Source of the DNA: Oasisia sp. SBJ-2009
Taxonomy: Eukaryota; Annelida; Polychaeta; Sabellida; Siboglinidae
Length of the DNA stretch: 64,000 bases
Reading direction: 5' to 3'
Assembly (NCBI GenBank): GCA_964017155.1
Contig: OZ024856.1
Location: forward strand, 46,717,610-46,781,609
Shown: in pieces, positions 36,356-47,589 of the stretch
Numbering within the stretch: position 1 is the first letter of the stretch
Layout: every line of letters starts with the position of its first letter
Translations under genes and position numbers: made by a program
The notes under the pieces: model-generated
The model's database searches: none
What the model was told of the DNA's origin: nothing
The model's input: the letters and a program-made list of their open reading frames with translations, nothing else

Positions 36356-37491
36356 CTAGTCCTGGTGTTTTCTGTCTGGCTTGCCAAGATATGTTTTGGC
36401 TGTGTTGTACACGACCTGCTGCAGAGCTTCCCATTCCTCGTCTGGTGTTGAGTTTTCCTTCTCCTCCCATTGGGCGAGAGCACTGTCCATCTCCTGCTCA
36501 AAACTCTCCCTATGGCTGGTGGTACTTAGTTTTGCTGTGTTGAGCTTGGTCGGCTTACTTGTTCCTTGCCTGCTATGCTTTTGTCGTATTCTGAAAGCCA
36601 CTTTTGACCTCAGCATCTGGTGATCGGTCCAACAGTTTGCTTCACGCATGGCTCGGGTGCTGTGGATGCCCATCTTATCGCGACACCTCGTGATGATGAA
36701 GTCGATCATATGCCAGTGTCTGGAACGAGGATGCATCCAGGTGGTCTTGTGTTCAACCTTCTGCTTGAACATGGTGTTCGTCACTATCAGCTCGAACTCA
36801 GAGCACAGAGCCAGTAGAAGCTCGCCATTGGAGTTGCATTTCCCAATCCCATGTTTGCCCATGACCAAGGGCCACTTGTCATTGTCTCTTCCTATCCTCG
36901 CATTGAAGTCTCCTATCAGCAGTAGCTTATCTGTACGAGGGATGCCACTGAGCACACTTGCCAGCTGGTTGTAGAAGGCCTCCTTGTTTTCGTCTGGGTT
37001 TGTCATTGTCGGAGCATACACGCTGATAATTGTAGCAAAGTTGTCCTTGCTCAGAGGTAGTCTCATCGTCATGATTCTGTCACTTACTGGCCGTGGCATT
37101 TCTGTCAGCTTTGTGACGATATCTTTTTTGATAGCAAAGCCCACTCCGGCCTCCCTTCTTTCTCCTTCGAGTTTGCCACTCCAGAATAAAGAGTATTCCA
37201 AGTCGTTGAGACTACCAGACTCTGAGAACCTTGTTTCACATAGGGCGGCGATGTCGATGTTGTATTTGGCAAGTTCCATTGCTACTAGTGCCGTACGTCT
37301 TTCTGGTCGTTAGCTCCTTCTCGGTCGAGGAGAGTCCTGACGTTCCATTGTCCAATTGTCAGTAGTTGTCTTCTTTGTCTTCTTCTTCCTAGCTGCTTTT
37401 TCACTGTCGATGGAAGATGAGGTCGAGCAGCGCGGTCCTCGGTAACCCGAGCGACGGCCGATCCCGTATCATGTTTCGTGCAGTTGTACAT
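36356..37491 (-). pseudogene. RTE-like endonuclease domain, nearly intact (copy 2)
   Basis: The likely start is the Met at 37491 (MYNCTKHDTG), then QWNVRTLL. After a one-base frameshift near 37310 a 307-codon block (37279-36356) carries ALCETRF, IISVYAPT, LIGDFNARIG, HPRSRHWHMIDFIITR and TDHQMLRSKV, which is the full set of AP-endonuclease-like catalytic motifs. The block ends at a TAG that replaces the Trp codon of the linker (KHQDW). The domain creates the target nick in target-primed reverse transcription. Confidence 0.88.
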
Positions 37492-37957
37492 TTCATGGAA
37501 GCGGCTAGCAAAAATGGTTGAAGTGCCGCTGGCTTTTGCAAGTTACTAGCGACACTCTCTCGGGGAACAAATAGAGGTCTTACACCGCCAAGAACATGTG
37601 AAGACAGGCGCAAACTATTTGTCCCTGCAGTGGCTGGTCGAGAGATGTTGGGAGTTCCATACATCAACCGCCCTTGATGCTGCCACAGTGACATGGTTTT
37701 CTGGTTAGGGTTTGCTCCCTTAGCCTTCGGTTCTGACAAGACAAACTCCCTGAGGTATTGCAATACCTGCATTGCAATACCTGCATACCGTGCATAGAGT
37801 ACGGCAAACAATTAATCATCTTTTGTCTAAATTCATTGCAGGCACCAATGCTTCCACTTCTGGATTCCCGCATGAACGCGTCACAAGAAAGAGAGGTAAC
37901 TTTGTATTTTGATGAAAAGAAATTAATGATCCTTCAAAAGAGCAGTTGATTTATTGA

Positions 37958-37959
<2 letters not shown>

Positions 37960-38024
<65 letters not shown>
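37960..38024. repeat. (CA)n microsatellite
   Basis: About 32 CA units. Confidence 0.92.
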
Positions 38025-38026
<2 letters not shown>

Positions 38027-38243
38027 TTAAGAAGTCTTGCAAATTCACAAATAACATTCTTGCATAAGATCACATTAAAAGTGATTTGATGACAAATGAG
38101 TGCATTAATTGTTTTATATATAAAATAGTATTTTTTACAATTTTGTCTGATGCAATCTATACATAATAATCAGTGATACACCAGGAAATCAGAACTAATG
38201 TTTCTATTATTTATCTTCAATGCATATGATAATCACTGTTTAT

Positions 38244-40404
38244 TTTGCATTAATTATGAACAAAAAGACAAGAATCACAAAATATAAGAATGTAAACAAG
38301 AATGATATATTTAGTAATTGATAAATACACAATTTGGTGACAAATTTGATTTACAGATATGTTATTGATATAAATGTGAACTGTGTTAACAGTAAAAAAG
38401 ATATATGTCAAACCACAGCAGACATATTTTAAAGTGTATTTTTCAAAAGACCGTTTTCATGGGTAGCTTTAACGTTACCAGTTATGTTACACTGTTTTTG
38501 CAGGATAAATAAAAGTGCTTGTATTAGTTTTCATTTTTCTTTTCAGATAAAAATGCAAATCATGGACTTCCTGAAAAGCGCAACACCACCACGTTTACGG
38601 CATGTTGTTAACTACAGTGCCTATGTGAAATGTAGGGCGCAATTGTTAATAGGCGCAAAACAAACAAAAAACATATCAACAAATGCATGGTAACAAAGAC
38701 ACTATAAATTTGCAAGTAATGGCAGCCATTTGTATGAATGAAATGACGTATAACTTCGCTTGCACTGCCAGGGTAATTTGCGAGGGTTGTAATCTGATGG
38801 GTATGTTTGTTCCAGGTTATATCTGTGGTGATGCATCTCCATCTCCTAGACAGGGATGACAGTCTGTTTCCTGTAGTGTTGTATTTCCTAGAGAATAACT
38901 AATATTATAACTATAATAACTAAAACGTTTTACATTTCTTGCACATGTATTAGTCTTAGCACAAAGCCTTTTTAGCTTAAAGTGCATTTGCCAGTCATGA
39001 CCCCATTTTGTTAATTCATCTAGGTCTTTCTGTAGTTCTTGTAGGTCTGATTGTTTGTTGATTTCTCTGTATTAGGCACAGCAATCTGCAAAGATTAATA
39101 GGAGAGTCGTCCGTGATTTTTCTTTGATCTAAATATATAATATTGTAAAAGGTAAAGATAAATATACAGACACTTTGAAGATAGACAATGTAAATGTTGA
39201 GTCAAGTTATATCGCTCCCTAATAGTGCCACACATTATTTATTGCATTATGACATGGGGTTTTCAATCAAACAGAATATTAAAACTTGAAAAAACCTGAA
39301 AAGTATTACCTTATTATATTTCCCACAGAAACACTTTAAAAATACACTTTTTAAAAGTATATGATATCCTTAAGTTTCAACAATGTAAATTTTATTATAA
39401 ATTGTTTTCACAATGACCTACCGTTTTAGTTCCTAAACTGGAGAATAATGTTTTACCAGGTACATAATCATGATACAAGAGTCGAGCACAAACTGTACAA
39501 GAAAAGCACTACACAGTGGGGAGGATTTTGAAATGATGTGAAATTGTAACGTTTGCAAACTTATCAAGTAATACATACAAGACAAAATGGCTTGTATGCA
39601 AGATTAAGAACTAACAACCACATGTTAACTTGATTTCAACCTTATACAACACAAATTGTATCATAAAGTCAAACTCATTAATTATATACGCTACGCTACA
39701 TACCGGGGTACTTGTTAACCTTCATTTATGTTTTGGTAAATATTTGATTTAGTTGATGTGCTTGATATTGGTAGTTATTTTTATAAGGATGGCTCCTTGA
39801 TAGCGACTATTACAGACTTAGAGGAGTCTCCTGAACCTTTGTTGTTATTTCAATGTCATATATTATGCCATTTATACAATACGTTTACATGTAGTTTGTA
39901 TCATTGTTGTAATTTTTGACACGGATATATTCTATTAAGTATTGGTGAAATAAAAGCCAATTCTTCTTGAATCATATGTGAGTATTGTTTACTGAAATAC
40001 ACTGTTTTGTGTTAAGTAAATTAAATTATTAAAAGTGGTAATTTCTTAGATAATTTTCTGAAATAATTCACTCCATTAAAAATTACACCAGAAACATCAG
40101 GTGCTTAGTTAGTCTTAATGTTTTTCTGTGAATAAATAGTGAGAGGTTTGCTGCAAAATAGGTGAGAGATGTTGAGACCCCTGCTACAACTCTTCAATAC
40201 CACTTAGTGAAGACATGTAATACCCAATTGTGTACACATGTAATACATTTCCTACATTATTACATTTGTGAAATCAAAACTAAACATACTATAGTATTTT
40301 TATTTTGATGATTTATTAAAACAACTTTACATAGTATAATTATTATCACCGTGGGTTCTCATGTTATACAATAATTATCCTTAACATACCATTGGCTATG
40401 CCAT
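38244..40404. repeat. 2.2-kb segment, copy 1 of a nearly identical direct repeat
   Basis: Matches 61840-64000 base for base with about four substitutions seen by eye (for example near 38282, 38772, 39894 and 39972) and no indels, at an offset of 23596. The match begins abruptly at 'TTTGCATTAATTATGAAC'. Its right limit in copy 1 cannot be judged because copy 2 meets the window edge. It contains a small frame (38484-38693) and a LINE remnant. It could be a very recent transposon insertion, a segmental duplication or an assembly duplicate. Confidence 0.92.
38930..39120 (-). pseudogene. LINE RT remnant inside the duplicated segment
   Basis: The minus strand reads TLLLIFADCCA, a stop, then YREINKQSDLQELQKDLDEL and WGHDWQMHFK. 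In intact LINEs this is FADDTALY, ...LQ.DL..L..W...W.M.F...K. The second catalytic Asp is replaced by Cys. Only about 60 codons are recognisable. The same remnant is present at 62526-62716. Confidence 0.6.
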
Positions 40405-41338
40405 TCTGGTATACATGTTAACATACATAATTGTGTGAAACCTAACTAGCTTACTAACTAGATAAATTAGTATGTATTGAAAGGTAAGTTCTTCTATGTC
40501 GCATTATCCAATCCTCAGGATTGCTCAAAGCAACTACACTTTACTCTCTGGTAGACCTGTTCAATGGAACAATCTTGACTTCTCTTTGAAACACCCAATG
40601 ATGCTGCAAATAATGCATGAATACCATTCGTAACAAATATCCACCCCTGTTTATAGCCAGGTACTCATTCATACAACTCGAAGAACTAGAGCAATGCAGA
40701 GTGAAAATAAATGCCAACACTTTGACACAATAGCACAGGATTCAAACATAGGTTCTCTTAGTTGAGGGTGTGAAGCTCTAGCCACTGTGCTACTACATTA
40801 TTACACTACTTGATTCTTAGTCTTAATGGATGCATCCAGATGGTTCCCAGACCCAGGTAACTTATTGGATCTTAAGGATTATAGGTGAAAGTCCAAATGG
40901 CGTAGGTCAATGCAACTAGAGGCATCTGGTGAGCGTGGAATATCTTGGATTTCGAAACATACATTAGTAGATATGCTACGGATTATTGCTATAGGGAATA
41001 TACACCCTTATATACGTAATCGTTGACATCCATATGTGTGTGTGTAATTCTCGTTAGGCTGACTTAATATCACCCGTAAACACAACCTCTTAAGAACTGT
41101 GAAAATTGTTCATACAATTTGTAGCTCTGGGATTTCAAAACTCAGACGTAGGCAAATACACTAGTCACTACGGTTTATTGCTATAGCCAGGGATGTAGCC
41201 GTTGTACACTACAATAGATGTGTATGTAACTGTCACATAGCTGACTTGTAATATAGCCTGATAACAACAACTCTAACGATCTAAAAAACATAAATTATAC
41301 AGGTATGGCTGGAACGCTCCTACACTGAGCGATTTCAT
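40405..41338. other. No gene seen
   Basis: No coding motif. At 40722-40800 (minus strand) TAGCACAGTGG and GTTTGAATCC resemble tRNA A and B boxes, but the arms do not fold as a tRNA. Confidence 0.4.
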
Positions 41339-41341
41339 AAT

Positions 41342-41754
41342 TGGTACTTTTGCAGTTTAGGCCCGCACCTCGAAACAAACCATCAAAATGTTCACCTACG
41401 ATGACCAAACTTCGCATGGTGTATCTACTACACCTTTACTATGCGTATACACTTGTCACATGATCCACAAATAATTATTAATGCCTGAAATCTAACAAAA
41501 TGTGTACGTAAATAACGCGCTTTCCTCGGCGCCACCTGACGGAGTTCACTGTGACAGTAGTGACTCGACGAAGAAAGCGCATTATTTACGTACACATTTT
41601 GACCGATTTCAGGCATTAATTATTATTTTTTGATCACGTAACAAGTGCATACACGTAGTACAGGTATAGTAGATACACCATGCGAAGTTTGGTCATCGTA
41701 GGTGAACATGTTTTTGTTTATTTCAAGGTGCGGGCCTAAACTGCAAAAGTACCA
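41342..41754. mobile_element. Foldback MITE, 413 bp, with 3-bp target duplication AAT
   Basis: The left arm begins TGGTACTTTTGCAGTTTAGG and the right arm is its inverse, ending CCTAAACTGCAAAAGTACCA. The arms stay complementary for about 180 bp each, leaving a loop of about 50 bp near 41525-41575 that contains 'CGGCGCCACCTGACGG'. AAT flanks both ends (41339-41341 and 41755-41757). Mobilised in trans if at all; no ORF of its own. A 3-bp duplication fits the PIF/Harbinger group, but the end sequence is not diagnostic. Confidence 0.75.
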
Positions 41755-41988
41755 AATCATTTGTGTATCAATAACGGCATTAACGACGTTTAAAAATAGG
41801 CTATAAAATCTACGAAGTTATACTGACAAAACCGAGGTGGCCTAGACATACTACATGCATACTATATGTATCTGTAAAAACATCCACAGCTAAATTGTAC
41901 TAAATACATATTTCATGTGTCGCGATGACATCGGCTCACGCCCCCACGAATTTCCTAGTTTGGGTCAGACCGATGTTAATTATGAGTG

Positions 41989-42135
41989 CGGCGGCATATA
42001 GCTAACATATTGTTCATTTTGTGATACAAGCACCAAATTTGGTACACACATAGCTTAAGATATTTAGAAGAAATCTGGATATTGGGCTGCAAATTGGCAT
42101 CCTGATTACCATGGCGGCCATTTTCCAAAATGGGG
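41989..42135 (+). repeat. Solo copy of the terminal repeat of the 43460-46869 element
   Basis: Reads 'GGCGGCATATAGCTAACAT', then 'GTTCATTTTGTGATACAAGC' and on to 'GGCGGCCATTTTCCAAAATG', the same as 43465-43610 with few changes and in the same orientation. No inverted partner was found nearby, so it may be a truncated or nested copy. Confidence 0.7.
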
Positions 42136-42869
42136 GCCCGTAAGTGTGTCACGATACACGGCGAGACTCCGCGCGATTGGAGCTGATTTGGGGACTGGTC
42201 ATTAAAATAATATTCGATGGATGACAGTTGTAACTTCCGACTGATGAATATTAGGAAAATCAGGACATAAATATCTTGTGTTATACCTTTCTTATCTTAA
42301 ATGTCCGATTTAGTATTGAGTTTACCACACTATCATAGACATAGCGATTTATGTAGTGCAGATAATAGACACTCCCCACAAATTTTAGCCGTATGTGTTT
42401 TTTTACTGATTTTGCATTTTACATAGCTGTACGTTGTGGTTTCGATAAGCATTTATATCTGACAAATTGTCTAAATGCACATAATCATAACACATGTATA
42501 CGTTTGGTCCAAGCAGGTTGTACTGTGCGAAAAATGGCACTTTTCATTATTAGTCAAGATCGCCAAACGCAAGTACTTGCCGCTGTTGCCATGGCAACCA
42601 CCATTATAATCGATTAAAATTCATGATTTCCGTGATCATTGTCACCGGCAAAGTGTTCCACTGCTTTTGCTTGTAATAATCTTTCGGACTGTATAACTGA
42701 AATTGTTAGACTGGAACAATTCGATTATTACAACCAAAAACAAAACGAAGTCCTATACGTTAACATGGAAAATTTGGACCTTCTGCCTCCAACTGCCCCA
42801 GCCTCGTTTTCGCGCGCGAGACTTACACGCCCTATTGAAACATAGATGTTCGGGGTCAGCGATTTGATA

Positions 42870-43290
42870 TATATATATATTACTTTTGACCTTCTCCGAC
42901 ATTAACGTCCGCCATTTTTAAAGATGGCGGCCGCCAAGACTAATAACCCTATATCTCATGACCTACGCGACCTAGAGGGTTAATTTTATCGTCAAAATAT
43001 AGGTATGTGGACAGCCGATTCCAGTGTATTGAAATATTTTGTATTTGACCTTTGTCGACCTTCGTATCCGCCATTTTATAAAAATTACGTCCGCTAAAAC
43101 GAATGTTGTCCACACATTTAACGATGGCGGCTTTAAAAGCCAAATTTCTTCACATCTTGAAAAATAAACCAGATAGAGAGATAACAATGTCTTCATAATT
43201 AAGATTTTACATGCTGCTATTTTAAATATGCTACTTTTGATCCTGTCGGACATTCGTATCGGTCTTTTTCAAGATGGCGACTAAAAGTGG
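42870..43290 (+). repeat. Three diverged units with CCGCCATTTT...AAGATGGCGG pairs
   Basis: Units at about 42882, 43047 and 43228 share 'TTTGACCTT(C/G)T(C)CGAC', then '(C)GTCCGCCATTTT' and an adjoining inverse 'AAGATGGCGG', at a period of about 165-180 bp. Each can form a small hairpin. They lie directly left of the 3.4-kb inverted-end element and may be part of an older relative. Confidence 0.5.
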
Positions 43291-43459
43291 CGGTTATTTT
43301 CTATATTGGCTATCAACAAACGCTATTTACTAGCTAGCCTATATTCACGAGAGGAGTATCAACAGTCGTCCCCTCTCTTGATGTTTAGAAAAGTTTACGT
43401 TAACTCCAAAACGCCTCACAGGTTTAACTCATTGTTTATTTTATTTGTGTTGTTAGTAG

Positions 43460-46400
43460 GTGGGGCGGCATAGCTAACATATTGTTCATTTTGTGACACA
43501 AGCACCGAATTTGGTACACACATAGCTTAATATATTTAGAAAAAATCTGGATATTGGGCCAATGCAAATTGGCATCCTGATTACCATTGCAGCCATTTTC
43601 CAAAATGGCTGCCAGCAGCTATTAGCATAGAACATTTTTGCCTCCCCAAGCTGTTGTTTCCATGTTTTTCAGGACACAAACATTATTTACATACACGGTA
43701 CAGTGCAAAATAGGTTTATTACAATGTAACGAATATTAAATGAAAGAAAATGCAACAAAATGGCGAGATTGTCTCTCCATATTATAGTGATAACTTGATT
43801 AAACCATAGTCTTAGCCAGTAGAGTTAGAAATCTTACGAATTAGCATAGACCATGTAACAATATTCACTGAATGTACTAAAGCCATTAACTATGCTATTG
43901 AAGTTATTTGAGAATACCAGTGTTATTGTTGAATGCTATCTGAATCATTCTATTAACACATCTAGATCACGTGACAATTTGACAACCTCCCATGGATCAT
44001 GGCGTGGCTCTTTAATGTTTGAGTATATGAGAGTCAGCTGGCACATTCTCCCTCGCAGAAGCAGAGGCCTGAGCACTGAAGTGCAGCCTTCTTGCACCTG
44101 TAGCGGTTTCTGCAACCAGTCTTGGTTCCTTCTCTGTTTACCCACCCCCAGTCAGTTGGTGATGGCAACACAGGGTCTGGTAGCAGTTTCTTCCCCCAGA
44201 TGTGACCACCCTGGTAGACTGCTCTCTTGACATGCTCTTTAAGAGCAGCTCGGGTAGGCGGGATTTGTTGCACCGAGTGTTTTCGTGGAAAGAGCTTCCT
44301 TTTTGCATGGTCCACCTTGGTGCAGGTGCTGGTTCTGTCAAACAGAAGTATGACAAACCCCTCGATTATGTTCACTGCATCATCGGGGATCTCCTTTGGC
44401 CCATCAGCGAGTATCAATAGTGCATCTGTCTGTTCCGGCAGTGACTTCCATGTTGACCATGTCTTCTTTCCATGTCCAGCAAAGCTGGATACAGTGTCGC
44501 AGCTTGTCAAAGCATGGAACATTGGTAGGGCACATGACATCTCTGGTCCAAGGCTCACAGCTATTTGGTGGGCTGCCATATAACGAAAGATCTTGCCAGT
44601 TACGAATGCTAGCCATAGTTCACATCCAGCGGGTAGATAATTTATGGCAAACACAGCCAAGACCACAACATCGGTGTCAACAGTGCGAATTAGTATCTGG
44701 TGGTGGCCATGCTGTGCAGCGTGTGTTACATGCAATAGCATACAACTATCAGCTTCTTCAGGGCGGCATGGCGACAGGGTGTGGACATCCTGCAATAGCT
44801 GTGTGCGGAGCACCCCTTCCCATCGGTGAGGACAACTTCCTTGTCTTCCTTACAGAACGCCTGATCTTGAACAAGAAACTGAATAGTTCTCTCTTATTGC
44901 TGTCAATCCGCAGAAAGTTCTGCCAGTTTCCTGTTAGGGCAGCCTTCCCAACCACATGTCTCCTTACACCCTTTCCGCGCTTGGCTCTTGCTGTGCCTTT
45001 CAGGGAGTCATCTTTGTAAGTATCCCAAACAAGGTCCACACGTGACACACTGCACAGCTGAGAAGAAATATATGGGATACATACTTACTGGGCATATTCA
45101 TCAAATGTCTTGGCAGCTGCTGGCTTCATCATCTGTTTGATGGCAGCTCCATCAAGAACTATACAGGTAACATCATGGGTCTTAGTCTGAGATGGAGATA
45201 GGTCATCCATGCATGTCAGGATGTCACTCTTGGTACCAAGTCGTAATCTTCCTCCATCGGAGAGTGCTGGTGGCCATGCTTGGTTCTCATGCTGAAAGAA
45301 GTCTTCCAGATTGCCATCTCTCGTTTGACAGGTAATGTAGAGTCGTGAGAACAGCTCGAAATCACTTTTCATTAATGTCAGCTGCTGCTTCTCCTTACTT
45401 GCCGTCTTTGTCCTTGAGCCAACAAACAGTTTCAACCAATTGCGATGGATTGTGTCATCAATGGGCTTTGTTCTCTCCATAAGACATTCCTTTGTGAATG
45501 TTTGGCCTATCTTCTGTGACTTCTTAACAGCCTCGACTGCCGATGGATCCGCAATATCTTTGCTGTCAAGGACAAGTAGGTAGTCTTCGCTCTCTTCTTC
45601 GAATGGGTTGCCCTGTTCTTCCATTACGTTGCCGAGTGAGCAGACGTCTTTCCTAAATGCATTTTGCACGCTTGCTCTCTGGTCATGGTGGAGCACCTCA
45701 TCTCGTCTTCCCATGAGCTGGTGTGCATCTTCAAAGTCTTTAATCAGCGCAGCAACCTCAGGGCCAGCTACCAGCCACCGCTGGAGGGCACTAGGGTTGT
45801 CTGTAAGACCTACCGCCCCTCCATCACTCTTGATGCAAGCATTATTTTGTTCATGTCCTTGATCAGAGGGGATTGCCGAGAAGACCTGGTTGGTCTTCTG
45901 AATCGTGAAATTGCCAGCATTCAATTCTCTGGCAACATCTGGGTGTTTCGTTCGTAGTTCAGTAATGTCACGGAGATGAAAGGGGATCCAGTGGGCATAG
46001 TTAGTGTGGTCCAGAGCAACGAACCAGGGGACCTGTTCTGTCAGAGCATCGAGGTACATGCTGAAGGAGGACTGCCGCTGGGACCGCACAAAGACCAGTA
46101 AACACAGCTGCAATTACAACTACATTACTGTTGCCCAATAGTGGAATTGAGGGCAGCTCTCTTTCCTCTTTGAGCACCATTCATCAAACACCCAAACGTT
46201 TAATACTAATACTAATAATAACACTAATGCTACTACTGCTTTAACCTATGTATTTAACCTATTAATTAAATAAATTTATTGAGCTTATTTGTATATATTT
46301 ATATTTGCATATAATTATGTATTTACATGTTTATGTTGTTAGGGCCTCTAAGCAGGTTTTTAACCAAATGGCGCCTTACAAATGTTTCCAAATAATAATA

Positions 46401-46869
46401 CAGTTAATTATACTATTTTATCAATGAGACATCAACATTCTACATAAGTGTAGGTGTGTTTCTGTACTTTTCTAAATAAAAAACAATGTTTGCTCTAGTA
46501 TCCACCATCTGACAAAATAATACTACGAGAACAGGTTTTTACTGATTCATGGCACTATATAATCGAATTATAATGAAATGACAAATTACTTTGTAATGTT
46601 CCATAGAATTGTGAGTAATTATTTGTCTCTCAGGAGTATTAGAATCTCAATTATATCCATTATTGTAGGTGACTTCATTGATTTAGAAAGTTTTGATCAA
46701 TCGCTGGCGGCCATTTTGAAAAATGGCTGCCAAGGCCACCAGGGTGCGAATTTGCGGTGGCCCAATATCCACTTTTGTTCCCAAGATATCAATCAACACA
46801 TCTGCCAAATTTGGTGCTTGTATCACAAAATGAACAATTGGTTTGATATGTTGAGCTATGCCGCCCCAC
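43460..46869 (-). mobile_element. Candidate new DNA transposon with inverted ends and a PIN-nuclease-like gene
   Basis: Left end GTGGGGCGGCATAGCT (43460) and right end, its exact inverse, finishing at 46869. Complementarity continues for about 150 bp through 'TTCATTTTGTGA(T/C)ACAAGCACC', 'GGATATTGGGCCA' and the palindromic-looking 'GCAGCCATTTT(C/T)C(A)AAAATGGC'. Between the ends lies one gene on the minus strand (44034-46107), broken by a stop and two frameshifts. The 3.4-kb length and gene between inverted ends are what a DNA transposon looks like. A clean target-site duplication was not found (TAG versus TAT outside the ends). A third terminal repeat lies at 41989. Confidence 0.55.
44034..46107 (-). 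pseudogene. Uncharacterised repeat protein with FEN1/XPG-like PIN region and Cys-rich tail
   Basis: Starts at an exon boundary (acceptor TTGCAG|CTGTG at 46107) and reads LVFVRSQRQSSFSMYLDALT, FVALDHTNYAHWIPFHLRDI and HEQNNACIKSDGGAVGL. It is interrupted by TAA at 45087-45085, but the same frame goes on with VSRVDLVWDTYKDDSLKG. Two frameshifts (near 44870 and 44815) follow. The C-terminal part has EEADSCMLLH, RTVDTDVVVLAV, ALPMFHALTSCDT and SFAGHGKK. These parallel the EAEA, S-D-D and GCDY...GIGxK motifs of FEN1/XPG nucleases (acidic metal site and helix-hairpin). It ends in a C-x3-R-x-R-C-x-K type Cys-rich tail. I recognise the family as recurring but unnamed in invertebrate genomes (memory, unsearched). 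The nuclease role is inferred. Confidence 0.6.
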
Positions 46870-46901
46870 TATATGGTCTCTCAAGGGGTTTGACTAGGAG
46901 G

Positions 46902-46963
46902 CGCACGACCACGCACGACCACGCACGACCACGCACGACCACGAACGACCACGCACGACCACG
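46902..46963 (+). repeat. (GCACGACCAC)n minisatellite, six units
   Basis: A 10-bp unit ACGCACGACC repeated about six times with one variant (ACGAACGACC). It starts about 30 bp outside the right end of the 3.4-kb element. Confidence 0.85.
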
Positions 46964-46969
46964 TAATAT

Positions 46970-47540
46970 ATGGTGTTGGTAGATAATTTTGGTCATTGAT
47001 TGTTTATGTATGGTTTGTGTGAGCATTACTAAACAAATTGAACCTGTACATCACCCAGGAATTACACAATTTGGGTATTTTATGCGATCGTCTGAACGAG
47101 TATTTTCTAATGGCACAGTAGCGCTACCTAGTGAATGACATTGCAACTATAAGATTAAATAAGGGCAAGTGCCAAAAGTGCTAAGTAACGGTAAATTAAC
47201 GTATCGGAAATGTTCTGTTAAGTTAATCATTCCAACAAAAACATACAAGCTATATATTTATTCTTGATATGTTACATTACCATTTCTGCACACTTTTTGC
47301 AAAACAGGCACATTTTTAGTTGCTTAATTCCACGTAGCAAAATGGTTGTTTTTATATTCCACGTTTCAATAAAATAATACATGGAATTGTGCCATGTTGG
47401 AAACGTTTTTGTGAACCATTTTACGGTGTCCACAGACTTGCTGTTTATAATTTGAAGACCAGATTGAAAAAACATAAATATTACTATCAACATTAATTTT
47501 AGTTTGAGGTAATGTTTATGACATCTGATTTTTTCCTACA

Positions 47541-47589
<49 letters not shown>

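Larger units (their letters stand above)
34348..37787 (-). mobile_element. RTE-like LINE, copy 2, near full length, inactive
   Basis: Same family and strand as 24836-28365, and similar over its whole length. It has lost about 47 bp of the 5' region relative to copy 1 (at about 37740) but has longer open blocks. The 3' end is 'GCGACCGACAGCATG' followed by ATGTACAT. Defects seen: a one-base loss near 37310, a TAG nonsense at 36355 (TGG in copy 1), a 10-bp deletion near 35695, and a replaced segment near 35410-35440 that reads ATATATAATATATGG. Different lesions in the two copies mean they were inactivated independently. Confidence 0.9.

Noticed and set aside
38484..38693. 69-codon frame present in both copies of the duplicated segment
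   Set aside because: Identical because the DNA was duplicated, not because of coding constraint; no known motif.
40722..40800. tRNA-like or SINE head on the minus strand with A-box TAGCACAGTGG and B-box GTTTGAATCC
   Set aside because: The T and acceptor stems do not pair and no second copy was seen, so neither a tRNA nor a SINE can be supported.
44138..45019. Plus-strand frames of up to 207 codons opposite the PIN-like gene
   Set aside because: Antisense shadows; the minus strand carries the conserved motifs.
45058..45088. 31-bp intron in the PIN-like gene
   Set aside because: Far too short for an animal spliceosomal intron, and the flanking frame stays in register with family-like residues inside it; treated as a nonsense codon.
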